DNA from: Calliopsis andreniformis
Lineage: Eukaryota; Arthropoda; Insecta; Hymenoptera; Andrenidae
Direction: 5' to 3'
Length of the DNA: 64,000 bases
NCBI RefSeq assembly: GCF_051401765.1
Contig: NW_027480422.1
Location: 26,926,001-26,990,000, forward strand
The notes under the pieces were generated by a model that was not told where the DNA came from, ran no database searches, and worked only from the letters and a program-made list of their open reading frames with translations. Positions 11,910 to 26,100 of this stretch are shown piece after piece (position 1 is the stretch's first letter; each line of letters begins with the position of its first letter). The translations under genes were made by a program, and so were the position numbers.

Positions 11910-14900
11910 TACTTATATTGCATGTTATGCCTCTGGCTTTGACTCCTAAGGCCCTAGCTATACGATGTGGTGGAGCAACGCCCTAGAGTGAAGCCTAGGT
12001 TGCCCGGAAAGTAGAAATGACCATTACCTCCACACTGTTTGCAATTATTCGTTTTATACAATGGAAAAACTGTTGTATTTATATTGTTTTTTATAGCTAT
12101 GGCGTTGACGTCTAAGGCCGTAGCTATTCGATGTGGTGGAGCAACGCCCTAGAGTGAAGTCTAGGTTGCCCGGAACGTAGAAATGACCATTACCTCCACA
12201 CTGTTTGCAATTATTCGTTTTATACAATGGAAAAACTGTTGTATTTATATTGTTTTTTATAGTTATGGCGTTGACTTTTAAGGCCGTAGCTATTCGATGT
12301 GGTGGAGCAACGCCCTAGAGTGAAGTCTAGTTTGCCCGGAACGTAGAAATGACCATGTCTTTCACACTGGTTGCAATTCTTCCTGTTATACGATGGAAAA
12401 ACTGTTCTATCTATTTTGTATTTTATGCTTCTGGCGTTGACTTCTTAGGTCCTAACTATTGGATCTGGTGGAGCAACGACCTCCGGTGAAGCCTAGGTTG
12501 CCCGGAACGTAGAAATGACCATAACACTCATACTGATTGCAATTATTCGTATTATTCGATGTAAAATCTGTTGTATTTATATTGTACTTTATGCGTCTGG
12601 AGTTGTTTTCTAAGGCCCTAACCTTTCGACCTGGTGGACCAACGACCTAGAATGAAGCCTAGGTTGCACGGAACCTAGAAATGCCCATTACTTTCACACT
12701 GGTTGCTATTATTCGTGTTATACGATGGAATAACTGTTGTATTTATATTTTATTTTATGCTTCTGGCGTTGACTTCTATGGCCCTTGCTATTCGATCTGG
12801 TGGAGCAACGCTCTAGAGTGAAGCCTAGATTGCCCGGAACGTAGAAGTCACCATTACCTTCTGGCTTGTTGCAATTATTCCTGTTATACGATTAAAAAAC
12901 TGCTGCATTTTTATTGTATTTTATGCGTCCGGAATTGATTTCTAAGGCCCTAACTATTCGGTGTGGTGGAGCAACGCCCTAGAGCGAAACCTAGGTTGCC
13001 CGGAACGTAGAAATGTTCATTACTTTCACACTGGTTGCAATTATTCCTGTTATACGATGGAATAACTGTTGTATCTATATTTTATTTTATGCTTCTGGCG
13101 TTGACTTCTAAGGCCCTTGCTATTTGATCTGGTGGAGCAACGCTCTAGAGTGAAGCCTAGGTTGCCCGGAACGTAGAAATGACCATCACCTTCACTCTGG
13201 TTGCAATTATTCCTGTTGTATGATGGAAAAAGTGTGGTATTTATATTGTATTTTATGCTTCTGGCGTAGGCTTCTTAGGCCCTAACTATTCGATATGTGG
13301 GAACCACGCCCTAGATTGAAGCCTATGTTGCCCCGAACCTAGAAATGACCATATCTTTCACACTGGTTGCAATTATTCCTGTTATACGATGGAAAAACTG
13401 TTGTATTTATATTGTACTTTATTCTTCTGGCGTTGACTTCTTAGGCCCTAACTATTCGATCTGGCAGAGCAACGCCCTAGAGTGAAGCCTAGGTTGCCCG
13501 GAATGTATAAATGACCATCACTTACACACTGGTTGCAATTATTCTTGTTATACGATGGAAAAACTGTTGTATTTATTTTGTATTTTATGCCTCTGGCGTT
13601 GAATTCTAAGTCCCTAACTATTCGATCTGGTGGAGCAACGCCCTAAAGTTAAGCCTAGGTTGCCCGGAACGTAGGAATGACCATTACCTTCACACTGGTT
13701 GCAATTATTCATGCTATTCGATGGAAAAACTGTGGCATTTTTATTGTATTTTCTGCTTCTGGCTTTGACTTCTAAGGTCCTAGCTAGTCGATCTGGTGGG
13801 ACAACGTCCAGGAGTGAAGCCTATGTTGCCGGGACGTAGAAATGACCATTACCTTCAAGCTTGTTGCAATTATTCCTGCTATACGAAGGAAAAACTGTTG
13901 TATTTTAATTGTATTTTATGTTTCGGGCGTTGACTTCTAAGGCCCTAGCTATTCGATCTGGTGGAGCAACGACCTAGAGCGAAGTCTAGCTTGCCCGGAA
14001 CGTAGAAATGACCATTACTTCCACACTGTTTGCAATTATTCATATTATACAGTGGAAAAACGGTTGTATTTATATTGCATTTTATGCTTCTGGCATTGAC
14101 TTCTAAGGCCCTAACTATTCGATGTGGTGGAGCAACGCCCTAGTGTGAAGCCCAGGTTGCCCGGAACGTGGAAATGACCATAGCTTTCACACTGGTTGAA
14201 ATTATTCCTGTTATACAAGGGAAAAACTGTTGTATTTATATTGTATTTTATACTTCTGGCGTTGACTTCTAAGGTCCTGGCTATTCAATCGCGTGAGGCA
14301 TCGTCCAAGAGTGAAGCCTATGTTGCCCGAAACGTAGAAATGACCACTACTTTCACACTGGCTGCAATTATTCATTTTATACGATGGAAAAACTGTTGTA
14401 TTTTTATTGTATTTTCTTCTTCTGGCGTTGACTCCTTAGGCCCTAGCTATTCGATCTGGTGGACCAACGTCCCAGAATGAAGCCTAGGTTGCCCGGAACG
14501 TAGAAATGTCCTTCACCTTCACGCTTGTTGCAATTACTCCTGTTATACGAAGGAAAAGCTGCTGTATTTTTATTGTATTTTATGATTCGGGTGTTGACTT
14601 CTGAGGCCCTAGCTATTCGATCTGGTGAAGGAACGCCCTAGAGTGAAGCCTAGGTTGCCGGGAACGTAGAAATGACCATTACTTCCACACTGTTTGCAAT
14701 TATTCATATTATACAGTGGAAAAACTGTTGTATTCATATTGCATTTTATGCTTCTGGCATTGACTTCTAAGGCCCTGACTATTCGATGTGGTGGAGCAAC
14801 GCCCTAGAGTGAAGCCTAGGTTGCCCGGAACGTGGAAATGACCATAGCTTTCACACTGGTTGAAATTATTCCTGCTATACAAGGGAAAAACTGTTGTATT

Positions 14901-17759
14901 TATATTGTATTTTATGCTTCTGGCGTTGGCTTCTTAGGCCCTAACTATACGATCTGGTGGAGCAACGCCCTAGAGTGAAGCCTAGGTTGCCCGGAATGTG
15001 GAAATGACCATTACCATCACACTGTTTGCGATTATTCATTTTATACGATCGTAAAACTGTTGTACTTATGTTGTATTTTACTCTTCTGGCGTTGAATTCT
15101 AAGTCCCTAGCTATTCGATCTGGTGGAGCAGCACCCTAGAGTGAAGCCTACGCTACCCGGAACGTAGAAGTGACCATAGCTTTCATACTGGTTGCAATTA
15201 TTCGTTTTATACGATGGAAAAACTGTTGTATTTATTTTGTATTTGGTGCCCCTGGCGATGACTTCGTAGGCCCTAGCTATTGGATTTGGTGGACAAACGC
15301 CCTAGAGTGAAGCCTAGATTGCCCGGGATGTAGAAATGACCATAACATTCATACTGGTTGCAGTTATTCGTTTTATACGATGGAAAAACTGCTGTATTTT
15401 TATTTTATTTTAGGCTTCTGTTGTGGAGTTCTAAGTCCCTAGCTATTCGATCTGGTTTAGCAGTTCCCTAGAGTGAAGCCTAGGCTACCCGGAACGTAGA
15501 AATGACCAGTTCTTTCAAACTGGTTGCAGTTATTCCTGTTGTACAATGGAAAAACTGTTGCATTTTTACTGTATTTTATGCTTCTGGCGTTGTACTCAAA
15601 GTCGCTAACTATTCGATCTGGTGGAGCAACGCCCAAGAGTGAAGCCTAGGTTGCCCGGAACATAGAAATGACCATTACTTTCACACTGGTTGCAATTATT
15701 CCTTTTATACGATGGAAAGACTGTTGTATTTTTATTGTGTTTCATGCTTCTGGCGTTGACTTCTAAGTCCCTAGCTATTCGATCTGGTGGAGCAACGCCC
15801 TGGGGTGAAGCCTAGGTTGCGCGGAACGTAGAAAAGATCATAACTTTCACACTGGCTTCAATTATTCGTTTTATACAATGGAAAAACTGTTCTATTTATT
15901 TTGTATTTTATGCTTCGGGCGTTGACTTCTCAGGCCCTAACTATTCGATCTGGTGGAACATGCCCTAGAGTTAAGCCTAGGTTGCCCGGAAAGTAGAAAT
16001 GACCATAACTTTCACACTGTTTGCAATAATTCATTTTATACGATGGAAAAGCTGTTGTATTAATATTGTATTTTATGCTTCTGGAGTTGACTTCTAAGGC
16101 CGTAGCTATTCGATGTGATGGAGCAACGCCCAAAAGTGAAGCCTAGGTTGCCCGGAACGTAGAAATGACAAGTACTTTCACACTGGTTGCAATTATTCGT
16201 TTTATACGATGGAAAAACTGCTGTATTTTCATTGTATTTTATGCTTCTGGCGTTGAATTCTAAGTCCCTAACTATTCGATCTGGTGGAGCAACGCCCTAA
16301 AGTTAAGCCTAGGTTGCCCGGAACGTAGGAATGACCATTACTTTCACACTGGTTGCAATTATTCATGCTATTCGATGGAAAAACTGTGGCATTTTTATTG
16401 TATTTTCTGCTTCTGGCTTTGACTTCTAAGGTCCTAGCTAGTCGATCTGGTGGGACAACGTCCAGGAGTGAAGCCTATGTTGCCCGGGACGTAGAAATGA
16501 CCATTACCTTCAAGCTTGTTGCAATTATTCCTGCTATACGAAGGAAAAACTGTTGTATTTTTATTGTATTTTATGTTTCGGGCGTTGACTTCTAAGGCCC
16601 TAGCTATTCGATCTGGTGGAGCAACGACCTAGAGTGAAGTCTAGCTTGCCCGGAATGTAGAAATGACCATTACATCCACACTGTTTGCAATTATTCATAT
16701 TATACAGTGGAAAAACTGTTGTATTTATATTGCATTTTATGCTTCTGGCATTGACTTCTAAGGCCCTAACTATTCGATGTGGAGGAGCAACGCCCTAGTG
16801 TGAAGCCTAGGTTGCCCGGAACGTGGAAATGACCATAGCTTTCACACTGGTTGAAATTATTCCTGTTATACAAGGGAAAAACTGTTGTATTCATATTGTA
16901 TTTTATGCTTCTGGCGTTGCCTTCTTAGGCCCTAACTATACGATCTGGTGGAGCAACGCCCTAGAGTGAAGCCTAGGTTGCCCGGAACGTGGAAATGACC
17001 ATAGCTATCACACTGGTTGAAATTATTCCTGTTATACAAGGGAAAAACTGTTGTATTTATATTGTATTTTATGCTTCTGGCGTTGGCTTCTTAGGCCCTA
17101 ACTATACGATCTGGAGGAGCAACGCCCTAGAGTGAAGCCTAGGTTGCCCGGAATGTGGAAATGACCATTACCTTCACACTGTTTGCGATTATTCATTTTA
17201 TACGATCGTAAAACTGTTGTACTTAGATTGTATTTTACTCTTCTGGCGTTGAATTCTAAGTCCCTAGCTATTCGATCTGGTGGAGCAGCACCCTAGAGTG
17301 AAGCCTAGGCTACCCGGAACGTAGAAGTGACCATAGCTTTCATACTGGTTGCAATTATTCGTTTTATACGATGGAAAAACTGTTGTATTTATTTTGTATT
17401 TGGTGCCCCTGACGATGACTTCGTAGGCCCTAGCTATTGGATTTGGTGGACCAACGCCCTAGAGTGAAGCCTAGATTGCCCGGGATGTAGAAATGACCAT
17501 AACATTCATACTGGTTGCAGTTATTCGTTTTATACGATGGAAAAACTGCTGTATTTTTATTTTATTTTAGGCTTCTGTCGTGGAGTTCTAAGTCCCTAGC
17601 TATTCGATCTGGTGGAGCAACGCCCTAGAGTGAAGCCTAGATTGCCCGGAACGTAGAAATGACCATCCCCTTCACTCTGGTTGCAATTATTCCTGTTATA
17701 CGATGGAAAAACTGTTGTATTTATATTATATTTTATGCTTCAGGCGTTGACTTCTAAGG

Positions 17760-18754
17760 CCGTAGCTATTCGATGTGGTTGAGCAACGCCCTAGAGTGAA
17801 GACTAGGTTGCCCGGAACGTAGTAATGTCCATATCTTACACACTGGTCGCAATTATTCATATTATACAGTGGAAAAACTGTTGTATTTAAGTGGCATTTT
17901 ATGCTTCTGGCATTGACTTCTAGGGCCGTAACTATTCGATGTGGTGGAGCAACGCCCTCGAGTGTAGCCTAGGTTGCCCGGAACGTAGAAATGACCATAG
18001 CTTTCACACTGCTTGCAATTATTCCTGTTATACAAGGGAAAAACTGTTGGATTTATATTGTATTTTATGCTTCTGGCGTTGACTCCTTAGGACCTAACTA
18101 TTCGGTCTTGTGGAGCAACGCCCTAGAGTGAAGCCTCGGTTGCCCGGAATGTAGGAATGACCATCACTCTCACACTGGTTGCAATTAATCTTGTTATACG
18201 ATGGAAAAACTGTTGTATTTATTTTGTATTTTATGCCTCTGGCGTTGACTTCTAAGGCCGCAGCTATACGATGTGGTGGAGCAATGCCCTAGAGTGAAGC
18301 CTAGGATGCCCGGGACGTAGAAATGACCATACCTTTCACACTGGTTGCAATTATTCCTGTTATACGATGAAAAAACTGCTGCATTTCTATTGTATTTAAT
18401 GCTTCTGGCGTTGACTTCTTAGGCCCTAACTATTCGATCTGGTGGAGCAACGCCGTAGAGAGAAGCCTAGGTTGCCCGTATCGTAGAAATGACCATATCT
18501 TTCACACTGGTTGCAATTATTCCTGTTATACGATGGAAAAACTGTTGTATTTCTATTGTATTTTATGCTTCTGGCGTTGACTTCTTAGGCCGTAACTATT
18601 CGATCTGGTGTACCAACGCCCTAGAGTGAAGCCTAATTCGCCCGGAACGTAGAAATAACCATAACTATCAGAAGGTTGCAATTATTCGTTTTATACGATG
18701 GAAAGACTGTTGTATTTATATTGTATTTTATAGTTATGGCGTTGTCTTCTAGGG
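17760..18754 (+). repeat. Six-monomer higher-order unit (995 bp), first copy
   Basis: The first 4.4 monomers (17,760-18,490) recur at 18,755-19,485, offset 995, which is six monomers minus 1. Shared markers in order are AGTAATGTCCATATCTTAC (17,821 and 18,816) with TTTAAGTGGCATTTTATGC, then ATACAAGGGAAAAACTGTTGG, then CATCACTCTCACACTGG with TTAATCTTG, then GGATGCCCGGGACG, and then CGCCGTAGAGAGAAGCC. Differences are more frequent than in the 11.3-kb duplication, so the six-monomer step came first. Both copies are present again at 29,041-30,766. Confidence 0.88.
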
Positions 18755-19485
18755 CCGTAGCTATTCGATGTGGTTGAGCAACGCCCTAGAGTGAAGCCCA
18801 GGTTGCCAGGAACGCAGTAATGTCCATATCTTACACACTGGTCGCAATTATTCATATTATACAGTGGAAAAACTGTTGTATTTAAGTGGCATTTTATGCT
18901 TCTGGCATTGACTTCTAGGGCCCTAACTATTCGATGTGGTGGAGCAACGCCCTCGAGTGTAGCCTAGGTTGCCCGGAACGTAGAAATGACCATAGCTTTC
19001 ACACTGATTGCAATTATTCCTGTTATACAAGGGAAAAACTGTTGGATTTATATTGTATTTTATGCTTCTGGCGTTGACTCCTTAGGCCCTAACTATTCGA
19101 TCTGGTGGAGCAACGCCCTAGAGTAAAGCCTCGGTTGCCCGGAATGTCGGAGTGACCATCACTCTCACACTGGTTGCAATTAATCTTGTTATACGATGGA
19201 AAAACTGTTGTATTTATTTTGTATTTTATGCCTCTGGCGTTGACTTCTAAGGCCGCAGCTATTCGATGTGGTGGAGCAATGCCCTAGAGTGAAGCCTAGG
19301 ATGCCCGGGACGTAGAAATGACCATACCTTTCACACTTGTTATAATTATTCCTGTTATACGATGGAAAAACTGTTGCATTTCTATTGTATTTTATGCTTC
19401 TGGCGTTGACTTCATAGGCCCTCACTATTCGATCTGGTGGAGCAACGCCGTAGAGAGAAGCCTAGATTGCCCGGAACGTAGAAAT
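18755..19485 (+). repeat. Six-monomer higher-order unit, second (partial) copy
   Basis: Partner of 17,760-18,490. It stops at 19,485, where the first copy continues CATATCTTTCAC and this one CATAACTATCAG. The latter matches the monomer at about 18,660 inside the first unit, so the second copy skips a monomer and then drifts into new sequence. Confidence 0.85.
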
Positions 19486-22400
19486 GACCATAACTATCAG
19501 ACTGGTTGCAATTATTCGTTTTATACGATGGAAAAGCTGTTGTATTTATTTTGTATTTGGTGCTCCTGGCGTTGACTTCTTAGGCCCTAGCTATTGGTTC
19601 TGGTGGACCAACGCCCAAGAGTGAAGCCTAGGTTGCCCGAACGTAGAAATGACCATAACATGCATACTGGTTGCAATTATTCGTTTTATACGACGGAAAG
19701 ACTGTTGTATTTTTATTTTATTTTACGCTCCTAGCGTTGACTTCTAGGTTCCTAGCTATTCGATCTGGTGGAGCAACGCCCTAGAGTGAAGCCTAGGTAG
19801 CCCGGGACGTAGAAATGACCATCACCTTCACTCTGGTTGCAATCATTCCTGCTATACGATGGAAAAACTGTTGTATTTATATTATATTTTATGCTTCAGG
19901 CGTTGACTTCTAAGGCCGTAGCTATTCGATGTGGTGGAGCAACGCCCTAGAGTGAAGCCTAGGTTGCCCGGAACGTAGAAATGACCATTACTTCCACACT
20001 GTTTGCAATTATACATATTATACAGTGGAAAAACTGTTGTATTTATATTGCATTTTATGCTTCTGGCATGGACTTCTAAGGCCCTAACTATTCGATGTGG
20101 TGGAGCAACGCCCTGGCGTGAAGCCTAAGTTGCCCGGAACGTAGAAATGACCATAGCTTTCACACTGGTTGCAATTATTCCTGTTATACAAGGGAAAAAC
20201 TGTTGTATTTATATTGTATTTTATGCTTCTGGCGTTGACTTCTTAGGCCCTAACTATTCGACCTGGTGGAGCAACGCACTAGAGTGAAGCCTAGGTTGCC
20301 GGGAACGTAGAAATGACCATTACTTCCACACTGTTTGCAATTATTCATATTATACAGTGGAAAAACTGTTATATTTATATTGCATTTTATGCTTCTGGCA
20401 TTGACTTCTAAGGCCCTAACTATTCGATGTGGTGGAGCAACGCCCTAGAGTGAAGCCTAGGTTGCCCGGAACGTTGAAATGACCATAGCTTTCACACTGG
20501 TTGAAATTATTCCTGTTATACAAGGGAAAAACTGTTGTATTTATATTGTATTTTATGCTTCTGGCGTTGGCTTCTTAGGCCCTAACTATACGATCTGGTG
20601 GAGCAACGCCCTAGAGCGAAGCCTAGGTTGCCCGGAATGTGGAAATGACCATTACCTTCACACAGGTTGCAATTATTCCTTTTATACGATGGAAAGACCG
20701 TTGTATTTTTATTGTGTTTTATGCTTCTGGCGTTGACCTCTAAGTCCCCAGCTATTCGATCTGGTTTAGCAGCTCCCTAGAGTGAAGCCTAGGCTACCCG
20801 GAACGTAGAAATGACCAGTACTTTCAAACTGGTTGCAGTTATTCCTGTTGTACAATGGAAAAACTGTTGCATTTTTACTGTATTTTATGCTTCTGGCGTT
20901 GTATTCAAAGTCCCTAACTATTCGATCTGGTGGAACAACGCCCAAGAGTGAAGCCTAGGTTGCCCGGAACATAGAAATGACCATTACTTTCACACTGGTT
21001 GCAATTATTCCTTTTATACGATGGAAAGACTGTTGTATTTTTATTGTGTTTTATGCTTCTGGCGTTGACTTCTAAGTCCCTAGCTATTCGATCTGGTGGA
21101 GCAACGCCCTGGGGAGAAGCCTAGGTTGCGCGGAACGTAGAAAAGATCATAACTTTCAAACTGGCTTCAATTATTCGTTTTATACAATGGAAAAACTGTT
21201 CTATTTATTCTGTATTTTATGCTTCGGGCGTTGACTTCTCAGGCCCTAACGATTCGATCTGGTGGAACATGCCCTAGAGTTAAGCCTAGGTTGCCCGGAA
21301 CGTAGAAATGACCATTACTTCCACACTGTTTGCAATTATTCATGTTATACAGTGAAAAACTGTTGTATTTATATTGTATTTTATGCTTCTGGCATTGACT
21401 TCTAAGGCCCTAACTATTCGATGTGGTGGAGCAACGCCCTAGAGTGAAGCCTAGGTTGCCCGGAACGTAGAAATGACAATAGTTTTCACACTGGTTGCAA
21501 ATATACGATTATATACGATGGAAAAGCTGTTGTGTTTATATTGTATTTTATGCTTCTGGCGTTGTCTTCTTAGGCCCTAACTATTCGATCTGGTGGAGCA
21601 ATGCTCTAGAGTAAAGCCTAGGTTTCCCGGAACGTTGAAATGACCATTACCTTCACACTGCTTGCAATTATACATTTTATACGATGGAATAACTGTTGTA
21701 CATATATCGTATTTTATGCTTCTGGCGTTGACTTCTTAGGCCCAAACTATTCGATCTGGTGGAGCAACGCCCTAGGGTGTTGCCTAGTTTGCCCGGAACG
21801 TAGAAATGACCATAACTTTCACACTGGTTTCAATTATTCGTTTTATACAGTGGAAAAACTGTTCTCTTTATTTTGTATTTTATGCTTCGGGCGTTGACTT
21901 CTTAGGCCCTAACTATTCGACCTGGTGGAACAACTCCCTAGAGTGAAGCCTAGGTTGCCCGGAACGTAGAAATGGCCTTTACTTTCACACTGTTTGCAAG
22001 TATACATTATATACGGTGTAAAAGCTGTTGTATTTATATTGTATTTTAAGCTTCTGGCGTTGTCTTCTTAGGCACTAACTATTCGATCTGGTGGAGCAAT
22101 GCTCTAGAGTAAAGCCAAGGTTGCCCGGAACGTAGAAATGACCATAACTATCAGACTGGTTGCAATTATTCGTTTTATACGATGGAAAAACTGCTGCATC
22201 TATTTTGTATTTGGTGCTCCTGGCGTTGACTCCATAGGCCCTAACTATTGGATCTGTTGGAGCAACGCCCTAGGGTGATGCTTATGTTGCCCGGAACGTA
22301 TAAATGACCATAACTTTCATACTGATTGCAATTATTCGTTTTATACGATGGAAAAGCTGTTGTATTTCTATTGCATTTTATGCTTCTGGCATTGACTTCT

Positions 22401-23101
22401 AAGGCCCTAACTATTCGATGTGGTGGAGCAACGTCATAGAGCGAAAGCTAGGCTGCTCGGAACGTAGAAATGACCATAACATTCATACTGGTTGCAATTA
22501 TTCGTTTTATACGATGGAAAAACTGTTGTATTTTTATTTTATTTTATGCTTCTGTTGTTGACTTCTAAGTCCCTAGCTATTCGATCTGGTGGAGCAACGC
22601 CCTGGAGTTAAGCCAAGGTTGCCCGGAACGTAGAAATGACAATAACTTTCACACTGGTTGCAATTATTCGTTTTATACGATGGAAAAACTGTTGTATTTA
22701 TATTGCATTTTATGCTTCTGGCATGGACTTCTAAGGCCCTAACTATTCGATGTGGTGGAGCAAGCCCTAGAGTGAAGCCTAGGTTGCCCGTATCGTAGAA
22801 ATGACCATATCTTTCACACTGGTTGCAATTATTCCTGTTATACGATGGAAAAACTGTTGTATTTCTATTGTATTTTATGCTTCTGGCGTTGACTTCTTAG
22901 GCCGTAACTATTCGATCTGGTGTACCAACGCCCTAGAGAGAAGCCTAGATCGCCCGGAACGTAGAAATAACCATAACTATCAGAAGGTTGCAATTATTCG
23001 TTTTATACGATGGAAAGACTGTTGTATTTATATTGTATTTTATAGTTATGGCGTTGTCTTCTAGGGCCGTAGCTAGTCGATGTGGTTGGGCAACGACCTA
23101 G

Positions 23102-26100
23102 AGTGAAGCCTAGGTTGCCCGGAACGTAGAAATGACCATAGCTTTCACACTGGTTGCAATTATTCCTGTTATACGATGGACAAACTGTTGTACTTATATT
23201 GCATGTTATGCCTCTGGCTTTGACTCCTAAGGCCCTAGCTATACGATGTGGTGGAGCAACGCCCTAGAGTGAAGCCTAGGTTGCCCGGAAAGTAGAAATG
23301 ACCATTACCTCCACACTGTTTGCAATTATTCGTTTTATACAATGGAAAAACTGTTGTATTTATATTGTTTTTTATAGCTATGGCGTTGACGTCTAAGGCC
23401 GTAGCTATTCGATGTGGTGGAGCAACGCCCTAGAGTGAAGTCTAGGTTGCCCGGAACGTAGAAATGACCATTACCTCCACACTGTTTGCAATTATTCGTT
23501 TTATACAATGGAAAAACTGTTGTATTTATATTGTTTTTTATAGTTATGGCGTTGACTTTTAAGGCCGTAGCTATTCGATGTGGTGGAGCAACGCCCTAGA
23601 GTGAAGTCTAGTTTGCCCGGAACGTAGAAATGACCATGTCTTTCACACTGGTTGCAATTCTTCCTGTTATACGATGGAAAAACTGTTCTATCTATTTTGT
23701 ATTTTATGCTTCTGGCGTTGACTTCTTAGGTCCTAACTATTGGATCTGGTGGAGCAACGACCTCCGGTGAAGCCTAGGTTGCCCGGAACGTAGAAATGAC
23801 CATAACACTCATACTGATTGCAATTATTCGTATTATTCGATGTAAAATCTGTTGTATTTATATTGTACTTTATGCGTCTGGAGTTGTTTTCTAAGGCCCT
23901 AACCTTTCGACCTGGTGGACCAACGACCTAGAATGAAGCCTAGGTTGCACGGAACCTAGAAATGCCCATTACTTTCACACTGGTTGCTATTATTCGTGTT
24001 ATACGATGGAATAACTGTTGTATTTATATTTTATTTTATGCTTCTGGCGTTGACTTCTATGGCCCTTGCTATTCGATCTGGTGGAGCAACGCTCTAGAGT
24101 GAAGCCTAGATTGCCCGGAACGTAGAAGTCACCATTACCTTCTGGCTTGTTGCAATTATTCCTGTTATACGATTAAAAAACTGCTGCATTTTTATTGTAT
24201 TTTATGCGTCCGGAATTGATTTCTAAGGCCCTAACTATTCGGTGTGGTGGAGCAACGCCCTAGAGCGAAACCTAGGTTGCCCGGAACGTAGAAATGTTCA
24301 TTACTTTCACACTGGTTGCAATTATTCCTGTTATACGATGGAATAACTGTTGTATCTATATTTTATTTTATGCTTCTGGCGTTGACTTCTAAGGCCCTTG
24401 CTATTTGATCTGGTGGAGCAACGCTCTAGAGTGAAGCCTAGGTTGCCCGGAACGTAGAAATGACCATCACCTTCACTCTGGTTGCAATTATTCCTGTTGT
24501 ATGATGGAAAAAGTGTGGTATTTATATTGTATTTTATGCTTCTGGCGTAGGCTTCTTAGGCCCTAACTATTCGATATGTGGGAACCACGCCCTAGATTGA
24601 AGCCTATGTTGCCCCGAACCTAGAAATGACCATATCTTTCACACTGGTTGCAATTATTCCTGTTATACGATGGAAAAACTGTTGTATTTATATTGTACTT
24701 TATTCTTCTGGCGTTGACTTCTTAGGCCCTAACTATTCGATCTGGCAGAGCAACGCCCTAGAGTGAAGCCTAGGTTGCCCGGAATGTATAAATGACCATC
24801 ACTTACACACTGGTTGCAATTATTCTTGTTATACGATGGAAAAACTGTTGTATTTATTTTGTATTTTATGCCTCTGGCGTTGAATTCTAAGTCCCTAACT
24901 ATTCGATCTGGTGGAGCAACGCCCTAAAGTTAAGCCTAGGTTGCCCGGAACGTAGGAATGACCATTACCTTCACACTGGTTGCAATTATTCATGCTATTC
25001 GATGGAAAAACTGTGGCATTTTTATTGTATTTTCTGCTTCTGGCTTTGACTTCTAAGGTCCTAGCTAGTCGATCTGGTGGGACAACGTCCAGGAGTGAAG
25101 CCTATGTTGCCGGGACGTAGAAATGACCATTACCTTCAAGCTTGTTGCAATTATTCCTGCTATACGAAGGAAAAACTGTTGTATTTTAATTGTATTTTAT
25201 GTTTCGGGCGTTGACTTCTAAGGCCCTAGCTATTCGATCTGGTGGAGCAACGACCTAGAGCGAAGTCTAGCTTGCCCGGAACGTAGAAATGACCATTACT
25301 TCCACACTGTTTGCAATTATTCATATTATACAGTGGAAAAACGGTTGTATTTATATTGCATTTTATGCTTCTGGCATTGACTTCTAAGGCCCTAACTATT
25401 CGATGTGGTGGAGCAACGCCCTAGTGTGAAGCCCAGGTTGCCCGGAACGTGGAAATGACCATAGCTTTCACACTGGTTGAAATTATTCCTGTTATACAAG
25501 GGAAAAACTGTTGTATTTATATTGTATTTTATACTTCTGGCGTTGACTTCTAAGGTCCTGGCTATTCAATCGCGTGAGGCATCGTCCAAGAGTGAAGCCT
25601 ATGTTGCCCGAAACGTAGAAATGACCACTACTTTCACACTGGCTGCAATTATTCATTTTATACGATGGAAAAACTGTTGTATATTTATTGTATTTTCTTC
25701 TTCTGGCGTTGACTCCTTAGGCCCTAGCTATTCGATCTGGTGGACCAACGTCCCAGAATGAAGCCTAGGTTGCCCGGAACGTAGAAATGTCCTTCACCTT
25801 CACGCTTGTTGCAATTACTCCTGTTATACGAAGGAAAAGCTGCTGTATTTTTATTGTATTTTATGATTCGGGTGTTGACTTCTGAGGCCCTAGCTATTCG
25901 ATCTGGTGAAGGAACGCCCTAGAGTGAAGCCTAGGTTGCCGGGAACGTAGAAATGACCATTACTTCCACACTGTTTGCAATTATTCATATTATACAGTGG
26001 AAAAACTGTTGTATTCATATTGCATTTTATGCTTCTGGCATTGACTTCTAAGGCCCTGACTATTCGATGTGGTGGAGCAACGCCCTAGAGTGAAGCCTAG

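Larger units (their letters stand above)
11821..23101 (+). repeat. 68-monomer duplication, left copy (11,281 bp)
   Basis: This segment is followed directly by a second copy at 23,102-34,389. Position n corresponds to n+11,281 along the whole length without any indel that I could find. 11,281 is 68 x 166 minus 7. Mismatches found are 14,402 T / 25,683 A; 15,300 C / 26,581 A; 16,293 C / 27,574 A; 16,806 C / 28,087 T; 17,066 A / 28,347 G; 18,178 G / 29,459 A. The left edge is sharp: at 11,820 and 11,815 the copies already differ and left of that they are ordinary diverged monomers. The segment contains the six-monomer unit at 17,760-19,485 and many one-off monomers, all of which are repeated faithfully. 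Confidence 0.97.

Noticed and set aside
15930..16133. Minus-strand open frames with MGVAPSHRIATALEV-like or YKMNNCNQ-like peptides
   Set aside because: They are antisense readings of the same monomer; the shared peptide GHFYVPGNLGFTLG is the reverse complement of the constant region CCTAGGTTGCCCGGAACGT.
23101..23102. A transposon or recombination site at the junction of the 11.3-kb copies
   Set aside because: The junction lies in ordinary constant monomer sequence with only the shared GAGTGAAG; simple homology between repeats is enough to explain it.
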